The position numbers and the translations under genes are program-made. A model generated the notes under the pieces. The model made no database searches. It saw only the letters and a program-made list of their open reading frames with translations, and was not told the origin of the DNA. This document shows positions 18,241-27,410 of a stretch of 64,000 nt of DNA, piece after piece (positions within the stretch are counted from its first letter, which is position 1; each line of letters starts with the position of its first letter). This stretch comes from Rhizobium sp. CSW-27 (lineage in GTDB: Bacteria; Pseudomonadota; Alphaproteobacteria; Rhizobiales; Rhizobiaceae), in assembly GCF_018760785.1 (NCBI RefSeq), contig NZ_JAHHZO010000011.1, positions 117,025-181,024 of the forward strand, given 5' to 3'.

Positions 18241-19665
18241 TTGAGCCGACTTGTCGTGATATCCAACCGCGTTCCGATGCCGGAAAAGAACGGCACGGCG
18301 CCCGCCGGCGGCCTGGCCGTGGCGCTGCAGGCCGCGCTGGAAGAGCGCGGCGGCGTGTGGATGGGCTGGTCCGGCAAATCGAGCGGCACCAAAGATCCGG
18401 CGCCGCTGGAACTGACGGAGCGCGGCAACATCACCTACGCGCTGACCGATCTGACGAAGACGGACGTGGAGGAATATTACCACGGTTTTGCCAACCGCGT
18501 GCTCTGGCCGATCTGCCACTACCGGCTGGACCTTGCCGAATATGCCCGCAAGGAAATGGCCGGCTATTTCCGCGTCAACCGCTTCTTCGCCCATCGCCTG
18601 GCGCCGCTGCTGAAGCCGGACGACACGATCTGGGTGCATGACTATCACCTGATCCCGCTGGCCGCCGAACTGCGCCAGATGGGCATCAAGAACCGCATCG
18701 GCTTCTTCCTGCACATTCCCTGGCCGCCGGCCGACGTGCTGTTTGCCATGCCGGTGCATGAGGAGATCATGCGGGGTCTCACCCATTACGATCTCGTCGG
18801 CTTCCAGACCGACCACGATCTGGAAAACTTCCGCGGCTGCCTGGTGCGCGAGGGGTTTGGCAATGCCATCGGCGACGGCCTCTTCCAGTCGCACGGCCGC
18901 ACCTTCAAGGGCGGCTTCTACTCGATCGGCATCGAAACCGCCGCCTTTGCCGATTTCGCCCGGAAGGCCGCCGGCAGCGTGATGGTGCGCAAGGCCCGGC
19001 AGAGCCTCGAAGGTCGCGATCTGATCATCGGCGTCGACCGGCTGGATTACTCCAAGGGCATCACCCAGCGCATCGATGCCTATGAAAGCTTCGTCTCGCG
19101 CAATCCCGGCCACCAGGGCAAGGTCAGCTATCTGCAGATCACCCCGAAATCGCGCTCGGAAGTGCCGGAATACGAGGCGATGCAGCGCACCGTCGCCGAA
19201 CAGGCGGGCCGGGTGAACGGCGCGCTCGGCACCGTGGACTGGGTGCCGATCCGCTATATCAACCGCTCGATCGGCCGCCCGGTGCTGGCCGGTCTCTACC
19301 GGCTGGCGAAAGTCGGGCTCGTGACACCCCTGCGCGACGGCATGAACCTGGTGGCCAAGGAATTCGTCGCGGCGCAGGATCCGGAGGATCCGGGCGTGCT
19401 GGTTCTCTCCCGCTTTGCCGGGGCGGCCCGCGAACTGCGAGGATCGCTGCTCGTCAATCCCTATGACATCGAGGGTACGGCCAACGCGATCGCGCGGGCC
19501 CTCACCATGAGCCGCGACGAGCGCATCAACCGTTGGCGGGGGATGATGGACCACCTGCTGGAGCATGACGTGAAGCGGTGGTGCGACGACTTCCTCATCG
19601 ACCTGACATCCGAGGTGGAAGATTATGCCGCCGCAAATGCCACGCTCAGCCACGCGCAGAGCTGA
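18241..19665 (+). CDS. otsA: Alpha,alpha-trehalose-phosphate synthase (UDP-forming)
   Basis: Family GT20 glycosyltransferase joining UDP-glucose and glucose 6-phosphate to trehalose 6-phosphate. The 474-residue product is the same length as the E. coli enzyme. It has the N-terminal NRVP and [10 protein letters not shown] loop, [20 protein letters not shown] and [14 protein letters not shown]. The start codon is TTG at 18241, supported by AAGGAG 8 bases upstream. Its last 43 bases overlap the 3' end of the convergent LysR gene. Confidence 0.96.
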   Translation: MSRLVVISNRVPMPEKNGTAPAGGLAVALQAALEERGGVWMGWSGKSSGTKDPAPLELTERGNITYALTDLTKTDVEEYYHGFANRVLWPICHYRLDLAEYARKEMAGYFRVNRFFAHRLAPLLKPDDTIWVHDYHLIPLAAELRQMGIKNRIGFFLHIPWPPADVLFAMPVHEEIMRGLTHYDLVGFQTDHDLENFRGCLVREGFGNAIGDGLFQSHGRTFKGGFYSIGIETAAFADFARKAAGSVMVRKARQSLEGRDLIIGVDRLDYSKGITQRIDAYESFVSRNPGHQGKVSYLQITPKSRSEVPEYEAMQRTVAEQAGRVNGALGTVDWVPIRYINRSIGRPVLAGLYRLAKVGLVTPLRDGMNLVAKEFVAAQDPEDPGVLVLSRFAGAARELRGSLLVNPYDIEGTANAIARALTMSRDERINRWRGMMDHLLEHDVKRWCDDFLIDLTSEVEDYAAANATLSHAQS

Positions 19666-20525
19666 TCCGTTCCCTCGTTCGGGTGGGAGGGCGGCAAAAG
19701 CCAGTATCCGCGGTCGGCAGCGCCAAGTTCAGGCCCCGTGACCACCAGCATGCCGCTGTCGATCAGCTGGTCGACAAGCCCCAGCCAGCCGATCGCCAGG
19801 CCCTGGTCGGCGAGCGCCGCCTGGATGACGAGGGCATAGGTGTTGAAGCAGAATTCGCCCTCATCCGGCGACAGATCATGGCGGGTGCCGAGCTCCCGCA
19901 GATAGCTCGCCCAGTCATACCACGGCGCCGATCCCAGCGTATCGAGATGCAGCAGCCGTGCACCGGCAATCTCGGCGGGGGTCGCAAGCGGTCCGTGGCC
20001 TGCGAGAAAGCGGGGCGTGCAGACCGGCGCAACCCGTTCCGGCAGAAGCAGGCTGCCGCTTGTGCCAAACTCCTCCCGCGTGCCGAACACCACGGCCACC
20101 TCTCCCTCCTCCACCACGAGGCCCGCATCCCGATGCGTCGCCACGATCTGGATATCGGCACCCGGATGCCGGCTGCGGAAGGCATGCACCCGCGGCATCA
20201 GCCAGAGCGTGGAAAAGGCGTAATCGGTGCGCAGCCGCAGGGCCGGACGGCTGGGGCGCTGCCGCAGGCTCTTCACCAGAACGTCAACCTCGTCGACGCT
20301 TTTCGACAGGATATCGAACAGGCGCCGCCCATCGGCGGTCAGCGCCACGCCGCGATGCTGCCGTTCGAACAGCGACACGCGCAACTGCTCCTCGATCCGG
20401 CGGATCTGATAGCTGACAGCCGGCTGGCTGAGGCCGAGCCTCTCGGCCGCCAGCGTCAGGTTTCCGGTTCGTCCGACCTCGCAGAACATCCTGATCCAGC
20501 CGAGATCCAGCGGTCGCTCACCCAT
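19623..20525 (-). CDS. LysR-family choline-sulfate utilisation regulator
   Basis: Transcription factor of 300 residues with winged helix DLGWIRMFCEVGRTGNLTLA and LSQPAVSYQIRRIEE, then a ligand-binding domain (LRLRTDYAFSTLWLMPRV). It belongs to the GcvA-like LysR group. Its divergent position beside choX and betC matches the family described as the choline-sulfate utilisation transcription factor. AAGGA precedes the ATG at 20525. The 3' end overlaps otsA by 43 bases on the opposite strand, so antisense interference between trehalose synthesis and this regulator is conceivable. Confidence 0.88.
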   Translation of the reverse strand: MGERPLDLGWIRMFCEVGRTGNLTLAAERLGLSQPAVSYQIRRIEEQLRVSLFERQHRGVALTADGRRLFDILSKSVDEVDVLVKSLRQRPSRPALRLRTDYAFSTLWLMPRVHAFRSRHPGADIQIVATHRDAGLVVEEGEVAVVFGTREEFGTSGSLLLPERVAPVCTPRFLAGHGPLATPAEIAGARLLHLDTLGSAPWYDWASYLRELGTRHDLSPDEGEFCFNTYALVIQAALADQGLAIGWLGLVDQLIDSGMLVVTGPELGAADRGYWLLPPSHPNEGTDQLCAWLSVAFAAA

Positions 20526-20547
20526 AGAAATTCCTTTTGGCTGCGAT

Positions 20548-20581
20548 TGAAAAACACCGCCTTCACAGGCCGCTTGCGGCC
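20548..20581. promoter_or_regulatory. Candidate operator region for the choline-sulfate LysR
   Basis: The 94-bp divergent promoter between lysR and choX contains a TGAA-N10-TTCA dyad (20548-20565), compatible with a LysR T-N11-A site. A perfect 14-bp palindrome of two GGCCGC / GCGGCC arms around TT (20568-20581) follows directly. Either could bind the regulator or form a hairpin in a leader. Function is inferred from position. Confidence 0.4.
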
Positions 20582-20619
20582 GATGTTCAATAAACTGCTC
20601 GAATAAATGGGGAACTGCA

Positions 20620-21570
20620 ATGAAAACCACTTCGCGCATTTTCCGGCTTCTCGCCGGCATCAGCCTTTCCTTTGCCGCAGCGACCGGCGCCTTTGCCTCA
20701 GACGAGGCATCCTGCAAGACCATCCGGCTCTCCGATCCCGGCTGGACGGATATCACCGCCACCAATGCCACGGCTGCCGTGGTTCTCTCCGCGCTCGGTT
20801 ACCAGCCCGATGTCAAGACGCTCTCCGTTCCGATCGGCTACCAGTCGATGAAGAACGGCGAGATCGACGTCTTCCTCGGCAACTGGATGCCGGCGCAGAA
20901 GGCCTTCATCGATGATCTCACGGCCGCGAAGGCAATCGAGGTGCTGGCCAAGAACCTGGAAGGCGCCAAGTTCACGCTCGCCGTGCCCTCCTATGTGGCG
21001 GACAAGGGGGTCAGGGATTTCTCCGATCTTGCCAAGCAGGCGGATGGTTTTGGCAGGAAGATCTACGGCATCGAGCCCGGCGCGCCGGCCAATGCCAATA
21101 TCCAGAAGATGATCGACGCCAATGATTTCGGCCTGAAGGGCTGGGAACTGGTCGAATCCGGCGAGCAGGCCATGCTGGCGCAGGTGGAACGCGCCGGGCG
21201 CGACAAGGGCGACATCGTGTTTCTGGCCTGGGCGCCGCACCCGATGAACACGAAATTCAAGCTCACCTATCTTTCCGGCGGCGATGCCTATTTCGGTGCC
21301 AATTACGGCGGGGCGGAGGTCTATACGCTGGCGCGCACCGGCTGGCCGGCCAAATGCCAGAATGCCGCGGCGCTGTTCAGGAACATGCGCTTCGAGATCG
21401 GCATGGAGAACGAGTTGATGGGCGCGATCCTCGGCGGCGAAGACCCGAAGGCTGCGGCCACCGCCTGGCTGAAGGCAAACCCGAAGACGGTCGAACCCTG
21501 GCTCTCGGGCGTCACGACGCTGGATGGCAAACCCGCGCTTCCCGCGATCAAGACGGCGTTGGGTCTGTGA
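20620..21570 (+). CDS. choX: Choline ABC transporter substrate-binding protein
   Basis: Periplasmic choline-binding protein of the OpuAC/ProX fold. The 316-residue precursor has a signal peptide (RIFRLLAGISLSFAAATGAFA). Mature protein features include IRLSDPGWTDITATNATAA, DVFLGNWMPAQ and VFLAWAPHPMN, where aromatic residues form the cage for quaternary ammonium groups. It leads a transcript with betC, seven bases downstream. The permease and ATPase genes choW and choV, which usually follow choX, are absent here, so it must use components encoded elsewhere. Confidence 0.92.
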   Translation: MKTTSRIFRLLAGISLSFAAATGAFASDEASCKTIRLSDPGWTDITATNATAAVVLSALGYQPDVKTLSVPIGYQSMKNGEIDVFLGNWMPAQKAFIDDLTAAKAIEVLAKNLEGAKFTLAVPSYVADKGVRDFSDLAKQADGFGRKIYGIEPGAPANANIQKMIDANDFGLKGWELVESGEQAMLAQVERAGRDKGDIVFLAWAPHPMNTKFKLTYLSGGDAYFGANYGGAEVYTLARTGWPAKCQNAAALFRNMRFEIGMENELMGAILGGEDPKAAATAWLKANPKTVEPWLSGVTTLDGKPALPAIKTALGL

Positions 21571-21577
21571 TCACACC

Positions 21578-23092
21578 ATGACGCAGCCCAATATCCTGAT
21601 CCTGATGGTGGACCAGCTGAACGGCACGCTGTTTCCCGATGGTCCCGCCGAGTTTCTGCATGCACCGCACCTGAAAGAACTGGCGAAGCGCTCCGTGCGC
21701 TTCGCCAATACCTATACCGCAAGCCCGCTCTGCGCGCCGGCGCGGGCAAGCTTCATGTCCGGCCAGCTGCCGAGCCGCACCCGCGTCTATGACAATGCAG
21801 CCGAATTCGCCTCGGATATCCCGACCTATGCGCACCACCTGCGCTCGGCCGGCTATTACACGGCGCTCTCCGGCAAGATGCATTTCGTCGGGCCGGATCA
21901 GTTGCACGGTTTCGAGAAGCGGCTGACCACCGACATCTATCCCGCCGATTTCGGCTGGACACCGGACTATACCAAGCCCGGAGAACGCATCGACTGGTGG
22001 TACCACAATCTCGGTTCCGTCACCGGCGCGGGGATCGCCGAAATCACCAACCAGATGGAATATGATGACGAGGTGGCCTACCATGCCACCGCAAGGCTCT
22101 ACGATCTGTCCCGCCGCAAGGACGCGCGCCCCTGGTGCCTGACCGTGAGCTTTACCCATCCGCACGATCCCTATGTGGCGCGCCGCAGATACTGGGACCT
22201 TTACGAGGACTGCCCGGAGCTTGACCCGCCCGGCCCGATCCCCGCCTTCGAGGCGCTCGACCCGCATTCCAGGCGCCTGCTGGAGGCCTGTGATTTCCGC
22301 GCCTTCGACATCACGCCGGACCAGGTGCGGCGCGCACGGCGCGGTTACTTTGCCAACATCTCCTATGTCGACGACAAGATCGGCGAGATCCTCGACGTGC
22401 TCGAGCGCACGCGCATGGCGGACAACACCATCATCCTCTTCGTCTCCGACCATGGCGACATGCTGGGCGAGAAGGGCTTGTGGTTCAAGATGTGCTTCTT
22501 CGAAGGCTCCGCCCGCGTGCCGCTGATGATCGCGGCGCCCGGCTGGCAGCCGGCCTGTATCCCCCAGCCTGTGTCGACGCTGGACGTCACACCGACCCTC
22601 GCCGGTCTTGCCGGGCTGGACCTCTCCCGCATCCGGCGCTGGACAGACGGCGAGGATCTTGCCCCGCTTGCCGAGGGCCGCGGCAGCCGCGGTGCCGTGC
22701 CGATGGAATATGCGGCCGAAGGGTCCATCGCGCCGCTGATCGGCCTGCGCGACGGCCGCTACAAGCTGACGCTCTGCGACGCCGATCCGCCGCTGCTGTT
22801 TGATCTGGACACCGACCCGCACGAGCGCGACAACCTGGCGGAACGGCCGGAACATGCCGGAACCATGATCCGAATGACCGGTGCCATGCTGGCGCGCTGG
22901 GATCTGCGCCGCTATGACGAGGCGGTGCGCGAAAGCCAGGCGCGGCGCTGGGTGGTCTACCGGGCGCTGCGCAACGGCGCCTATTTCCCCTGGGACTACC
23001 AGCCGCTGCAAAAGGCGTCCGAGCGCTACATGCGCAACCACATGGATCTCAACGTGCTGGAGGAGAACCAGCGTTTTCCGCGGGGGGAGTGA
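21578..23092 (+). CDS. betC: Choline-sulfatase
   Basis: Type I sulfatase that hydrolyses choline-O-sulfate to choline and sulfate, feeding glycine betaine synthesis. The 504-residue enzyme begins TQPNILILMVDQLNG with metal-binding Asp. It has the formylglycine motif PLCAPARASF, where Cys is modified in the C-x-P-x-R context, metal ligands in FVSDHGDMLGEKG, and the C-terminal choline-sulfatase extension. The start at 21578 lies seven bases after choX. A formylglycine-generating enzyme is not encoded in the window. Genes betA and betB for oxidising choline are also absent here. Confidence 0.95.
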   Translation: MTQPNILILMVDQLNGTLFPDGPAEFLHAPHLKELAKRSVRFANTYTASPLCAPARASFMSGQLPSRTRVYDNAAEFASDIPTYAHHLRSAGYYTALSGKMHFVGPDQLHGFEKRLTTDIYPADFGWTPDYTKPGERIDWWYHNLGSVTGAGIAEITNQMEYDDEVAYHATARLYDLSRRKDARPWCLTVSFTHPHDPYVARRRYWDLYEDCPELDPPGPIPAFEALDPHSRRLLEACDFRAFDITPDQVRRARRGYFANISYVDDKIGEILDVLERTRMADNTIILFVSDHGDMLGEKGLWFKMCFFEGSARVPLMIAAPGWQPACIPQPVSTLDVTPTLAGLAGLDLSRIRRWTDGEDLAPLAEGRGSRGAVPMEYAAEGSIAPLIGLRDGRYKLTLCDADPPLLFDLDTDPHERDNLAERPEHAGTMIRMTGAMLARWDLRRYDEAVRESQARRWVVYRALRNGAYFPWDYQPLQKASERYMRNHMDLNVLEENQRFPRGE

Positions 23093-23160
23093 CGCGCTCT
23101 TGCCTCTCTGGCTGGCATCCTCGCACAAGGCGGCAGGGCTCTCGCATATGGGAAAACCCC

Positions 23161-23280
23161 CTCTGTCCTGCCGGACATCTCCCCCACAAGGAGGAAGACC
23201 CTTTGCGGCGCCCGCCGGCGCTTCGATCTGCTTGGGCGGGTCGGCTGAGTTAAAGCCCTCCCCCTTGTGGGGAGGGTTGG
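23161..23280. repeat. GC-rich palindromic intergenic repeat
   Basis: Intergenic element between betC and prfC with inverted arms CTCCCCCACAAGG (23179-23191) and CCTTGTGGGGAG (from about 23263), which pair with one base bulged. The sequence style resembles dispersed palindromes seen between rhizobial genes, but it is distinct from the element at 12910-13028. It lies between convergent genes and may help end transcription. Confidence 0.6.
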
Positions 23281-23293
23281 GAGGGGAAGCCCC

Positions 23294-24877
23294 TCACGCC
23301 GCCTTGGCGACGTGATATTCCTTGATCGCCACCATCTTGATCGCCGGATAGCGTTCCGACTCGTAGCGCAGCGAGAACGAATCCTGCGCCAGGAACACCG
23401 GATCGCCGTCGAGATCGCGGGCAATGTCGCCGCGCTTGACGGTGAGGAATTTGTCCATCTCCGCCTTGTTGTCCGACGAAATCCAGCGGCAGACGGAAAA
23501 GCGCGACATTTCGAAGGAAACCGGCAGGCTGTATTCCGCAGAGAGCCGTTCCTTCAGCACGTCGAGCTGCAGGGCGCCGACCACGCCGACGATGGCGGGC
23601 GAGCCGTCTTCCGGCGAAAACAGCTGCACGACGCCCTCTTCCGCCATCTGCTGCAGGGCTTCCTTCAGCTTCTTGGCCTTCATGGCATCTTCGAGCCGCA
23701 CGCGGCGCAGGATTTCCGGCGAAAAGTTCGGCACGCCCTGGAAGACGAGGTTCTCGCCTTCCGTCAGCGTATCGCCGATGCGCAGCGTGCCGTGGTTCGG
23801 AATGCCCACCACGTCCCCCGCATAGGCCGTATCGGCCAGCTGGCGCTGCGAGGCGAAGAAGAATTGCGGCGCCGTCAGCCCCATCTGCTTGCCGGTGCGG
23901 GCCAGACGCGCCTTCATGCCGCGTTCCAGCTTGCCGGAGCAGATGCGGGCAAAGGCGATACGGTCGCGGTGGTTGGGGTCCATGTTGGCCTGGATCTTGA
24001 AGACGAAGGCCGTCATCTTGTCTTCCGCCGCATGCACGGTGCGCACATCCGCCACCTGGTCGCGCGGCGGCGGCGCGAACGCGCCGAGCGCGTTGATGAG
24101 GTCGCGCACGCCGAAATTGCGCAGCGCCGAGCCGAAGAAGACCGGTGTCATGTGGCCTTCGAGGAAAGCCTGCTTGTCGAAGGGACGGCAGGCCTCGCGC
24201 GCCAGTTCCAGCTCGTCGATGAAGGCATCGCGTTCGTTTTCCGGCAGGTTTTCCGCCACGCTTTGCGGACCGTTGACCGGCATCGGCTCCACCTGCGTGT
24301 CGGAGCTGCGATAGGTGTTGTTGGCGAGGTTGTAGGAGCCGCAGAAATTCTTCGAGCGGCCGACCGGCCAGGTGATCGGCGCCGTATCGAGCGCCAGCTT
24401 CTCCTCCACCTCGTCGAGGATCTCGAAGGTATCGCGCGCTTCGCGGTCCATCTTGTTGACGAAGGTGATGATCGGAATGTCGCGCATGCGGCAGACTTCG
24501 AACAGCTTCAGCGTGCGCGGCTCGATGCCCTTGGCGCCGTCGATCACCATCACCGCGGCATCCACCGCCGTCAGCGTGCGATAGGTGTCGTCGGCAAAGT
24601 CCTCGTGGCCGGGCGTATCGAGAATGTTGAAGATATTGCCTTCATATTCGAAGGTCATCACCGAGGTGACGACCGAGATGCCGCGCTCGCGTTCGATCTT
24701 CATCCAGTCCGAGCGGGTCTGGATGCGGTCCTTCTTCGCCTTCACTTCACCAGCGAGCTGGATGGCGCCGCCGAACAGCAGCAGCTTTTCCGTCAGTGTC
24801 GTCTTGCCCGCGTCCGGGTGCGCGATGATCGCGAAGGTTCGGCGGCGGGAAACCGCCTCGGCAATGCTTTCGGCCAT
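23294..24877 (-). CDS. prfC: Peptide chain release factor 3
   Basis: Translational GTPase that recycles RF1 and RF2 from the ribosome. The 527-residue protein has G1 AHPDAGKTTLTEKLL, the switch I region with RGISVVTSVM, G3 DTPGHEDF, G4 VNKMDREA and the RF3 C-terminal domains. I use the ATG at 24877 (MAESIAEAV), with AGGA about 11 bases upstream; a TTG three codons earlier is possible. It is divergent from dut and convergent with betC across the palindromic repeat. Confidence 0.96.
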   Translation of the reverse strand: MAESIAEAVSRRRTFAIIAHPDAGKTTLTEKLLLFGGAIQLAGEVKAKKDRIQTRSDWMKIERERGISVVTSVMTFEYEGNIFNILDTPGHEDFADDTYRTLTAVDAAVMVIDGAKGIEPRTLKLFEVCRMRDIPIITFVNKMDREARDTFEILDEVEEKLALDTAPITWPVGRSKNFCGSYNLANNTYRSSDTQVEPMPVNGPQSVAENLPENERDAFIDELELAREACRPFDKQAFLEGHMTPVFFGSALRNFGVRDLINALGAFAPPPRDQVADVRTVHAAEDKMTAFVFKIQANMDPNHRDRIAFARICSGKLERGMKARLARTGKQMGLTAPQFFFASQRQLADTAYAGDVVGIPNHGTLRIGDTLTEGENLVFQGVPNFSPEILRRVRLEDAMKAKKLKEALQQMAEEGVVQLFSPEDGSPAIVGVVGALQLDVLKERLSAEYSLPVSFEMSRFSVCRWISSDNKAEMDKFLTVKRGDIARDLDGDPVFLAQDSFSLRYESERYPAIKMVAIKEYHVAKAA

Positions 24878-24965
24878 GTCGTGCAAATCCTTTGAGTTGC
24901 CGCGTATCTAGCGATTTTGGGCGCTTTATGCAATTGACCGGCAAACACAGGAAGGAAACCGTCCC

Positions 24966-25424
24966 ATGCGCGATATCATCGGCCCCGCCATCAAGCTCAT
25001 CCGCCTGCCGCATGGCGAGGGGATCGACCTGCCGGCCTACGAGACACGCGGCGCCGCCGGCATGGATGTGCGCGCCGCCCTGACCGAGCCGATGACGCTC
25101 GTACCGGGACAAAGGGCACTGGTGCCGACAGGCTTCGTCTTCGAAATTCCGGAAGGCTTCGAGGTGCAGGTGCGCCCGCGCTCCGGCCTAGCCTTCAAGA
25201 ACGGCATCACCTGCCTGAACACGCCCGGCACCATCGACAGCGATTATCGCGGCGAGGTGAAGGTGCTGCTCGTCAATCTCGGCGACCGGGATTTTATCAT
25301 CGAGCGCGGCATGCGCATCGCGCAGCTGGTTGTTTCCCCGGTGGTGCAGGCGCAGGTGCAGGAAGCCGACGGCTTCAGCGAGACCGCGCGCGGTGCCGGC
25401 GGCTTCGGGTCGACAGGGGTCTGA
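24966..25424 (+). CDS. dut: Deoxyuridine 5'-triphosphate nucleotidohydrolase (dUTPase)
   Basis: Hydrolyses dUTP to dUMP, keeping uracil out of DNA and supplying thymidylate synthesis. The 152-residue trimeric-type enzyme shows all motifs: motif 1 AAGMDVRAA, motif 2 [11 protein letters not shown], motif 3 [11 protein letters not shown] with the catalytic Asp, motif 4 [10 protein letters not shown] and the glycine-rich motif 5 [10 protein letters not shown] at the C-terminus. AAGGAAACC precedes the ATG. In related genomes dut often follows coaBC; here it is 10.7 kb away. Confidence 0.97.
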   Translation: MRDIIGPAIKLIRLPHGEGIDLPAYETRGAAGMDVRAALTEPMTLVPGQRALVPTGFVFEIPEGFEVQVRPRSGLAFKNGITCLNTPGTIDSDYRGEVKVLLVNLGDRDFIIERGMRIAQLVVSPVVQAQVQEADGFSETARGAGGFGSTGV

Positions 25425-25461
25425 CGAAGCGCCGGCCGGGCTTTGGCCGACGGCCAGAGCC

Positions 25462-26367
25462 CTACTTCGCTCCGGCCTTGTCCGCCCAGGATGGCGGCGC
25501 GCCCACCGCGCTTGCCACGAAACCGCCGACGCCCGGCGCCCGGCCGAAGGCGTCGCAGGCCGCATATTTCGGCGCCCCGCCCAGTTGCGATTTCAGCCGC
25601 TGGCCGGAGGGCAGGTCGAGATCGATTCCCGCCGGTCTTTCACCCTTCACCAGCATGCGCGAAAATTCGCCGGCAAAGGTGCCGGCAAGGCCGTAGGCAT
25701 CGCCGATCTCGGAAACGCGCGGGCTGTTGGTGATGGAATTGGCACCGCGCGACCAGACGATGGCGGCCCGCTGCTGGCCGGCCGCATCGACCGCCTCCGC
25801 CTCCACGGCAAGGCCACCCAGCCCGATCGGCAGGCGCGGCACGCCCACGGGCAGAACCGCCGAGGAGCCGAGCGTCGCAACCTTCGATACGCCGGCGGCG
25901 ACCTTGCCGGTCGGCACGATATCGGTGATCGTCGCCCTGACGGTCAGATCCGCCGTCTCGCCCGGCGGCACCACCCGGTACCGATCGCTGAGGCCGATGC
26001 AGAGCGCGCGGTCCAGCGCATTGGCGACCAGTCTGTCCTGGGCGGGCTCATTGACCTCGGCGGCGGCACCGGGCGCAATCCTCGCCGGCTCTATCGACAC
26101 GGATCTTGCCGCGAGAAGCGCTGGCGTATCCGCGAAGCTGCGCGATTTCGTAACGCGCCCCTCCACCGGGCCGAGGCGACTGTAGGAGGTCAGCGATCCA
26201 GCCTCCTTGAGGGGGACCGAACTGCAGCCCGCCACGCCGAAACCGAGCATCAGCAGAGCCGGTGCCAGCGTGCCGCGTCGCAGCCCCGCCCCTTTCGGCG
26301 ATTGCGGCACGGATGCAACGGAACGGACATGGTGCCCCAACGGGTTCGTGCGGCAGCGTCCCGGCAT
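25462..26367 (-). CDS. DUF3313-type lipoprotein
   Basis: Predicted outer-membrane or periplasmic lipoprotein of about 301 residues. A hydrophobic stretch leads to a lipobox ending VAGCSS, after which the mature protein contains the DUF3313-like pattern (SYSRLGPVEGRVTKSRSF; VNEPAQDRLVANALDRALC; DLTVRATITDIVPTGK). The start is uncertain. The ATG at 26367 is the first that precedes the signal region closely, but it has no strong ribosome site, and downstream TTG or GTG codons are alternatives. It is divergent from the LysE-type exporter. Function is unknown. Confidence 0.8.
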   Translation of the reverse strand: MPGRCRTNPLGHHVRSVASVPQSPKGAGLRRGTLAPALLMLGFGVAGCSSVPLKEAGSLTSYSRLGPVEGRVTKSRSFADTPALLAARSVSIEPARIAPGAAAEVNEPAQDRLVANALDRALCIGLSDRYRVVPPGETADLTVRATITDIVPTGKVAAGVSKVATLGSSAVLPVGVPRLPIGLGGLAVEAEAVDAAGQQRAAIVWSRGANSITNSPRVSEIGDAYGLAGTFAGEFSRMLVKGERPAGIDLDLPSGQRLKSQLGGAPKYAACDAFGRAPGVGGFVASAVGAPPSWADKAGAK

Positions 26368-26441
26368 CCGGGCTCGTGACAGGCAGGTCAAGATCGTGTC
26401 TGGCAAGATGTTCTCCGTCGCCCGCAGGCTCGTTCCATTCA

Positions 26442-26455
26442 GTACCGTTTGGTAC
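26442..26455. promoter_or_regulatory. Candidate TetR-type operator
   Basis: Inverted repeat GTACC-gttt-GGTAC in the divergent region between the lipoprotein and LysE-family genes. The TACC-N4-GGTA arrangement is typical of TetR/AcrR-family operators. No tetR gene is present in the window, so the regulator would act in trans. Confidence 0.4.
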
Positions 26456-26596
26456 CTTAAATCGAATGCCGCTTGGACGGCAGCATTTGGCTTTTTTTGG
26501 GGCAATGCGCGGGCTTTCCTGCCGCCCGGCAATCTGGCGGATTTGCCATTGCCGATCGGCCCGCAATGCGGCATGAGAGCCGCAGGGAGATCCATC

Positions 26597-27208
26597 ATGA
26601 CGCTGACCACGCTCTTCACCTATGCACTCGCCCTGTTCATCGCCGCCGCCATTCCGGGGCCGGGCATGACAGCGATCGTGGCACGGGCGCTCGGCTCCGG
26701 CTTCCGCCCCACCTTCTTCATGGGCCTTGGCCTCATCCTCGGCGATCTGGTCTATCTCACCGCGGTGGTGCTGGGGCTTGCCATCGTGGCGCAGAACTTC
26801 ACCACGCCCTTTCTGATCATCAAGTATCTCGGCGTGCTCTATCTCTGCTACATCGCCTGGAAGCTCTGGACGGCCGGCCTGCTGCGGCAGGATATCGAGG
26901 CAACGCGCGGGGCAACCGGTGGCATGGCCTTTCTCTCCGGCCTGCTGGTGACGCTCGGCAATCCGAAGACCATGCTGTTCTACGTGGCGCTGGTGCCGAC
27001 CCTGCTGCCGCTGGAGAAGATCGGACCCGGCGATTATGCCGCCCTGGTGGCGACCACCTTCATCGTGCTGATGGCGGTGCTTCTGCCCTATATCCTGCTC
27101 GCCTCCAAGGCACGCGACCTTCTGAAGAAGCCGAAGGCGCTGCAGGCGCTCAACCGCTCCGCCGCCGGGATCCTGGCCGGGACCGCGGCCTATATCGCCG
27201 CTCGCTGA
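26597..27208 (+). CDS. LysE/RhtB-family amino-acid exporter
   Basis: Inner-membrane exporter of 203 residues with about six hydrophobic segments. The family signature lies at the N-terminus ([20 protein letters not shown]), and [18 protein letters not shown] is the second conserved loop. GGGAG lies upstream of the ATG at 26597. Members export homoserine, threonine, cysteine derivatives or lysine. Its neighbour cysK, 200 bases downstream in the same direction, hints at a sulfur amino acid, but this is inference. Confidence 0.92.
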   Translation: MTLTTLFTYALALFIAAAIPGPGMTAIVARALGSGFRPTFFMGLGLILGDLVYLTAVVLGLAIVAQNFTTPFLIIKYLGVLYLCYIAWKLWTAGLLRQDIEATRGATGGMAFLSGLLVTLGNPKTMLFYVALVPTLLPLEKIGPGDYAALVATTFIVLMAVLLPYILLASKARDLLKKPKALQALNRSAAGILAGTAAYIAAR

Positions 27209-27410
27209 GCCCTCGCGCATCTTCCGGAAGGCTGCAGCGACGCATTTGCGCCGCGAAGGCGGCGAACAGGCGTATCGGAATGCGCCGGCACAACCGGATG
27301 ACGGGCAAAGATTTTTCCGCAAGCGGGGCGATTGCGCAAAGACAGCCCCTCGCCGTCCTGGCGGTTCGGCCCTAATGTCGTCTGCAATGACAGTCTCTGG
27401 GAGAAACACC

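Noticed and set aside
23267..24895. Long + strand frame across prfC
   Set aside because: It is antisense to release factor 3, which has all GTPase motifs; the + product is a histidine/arginine-rich shadow.
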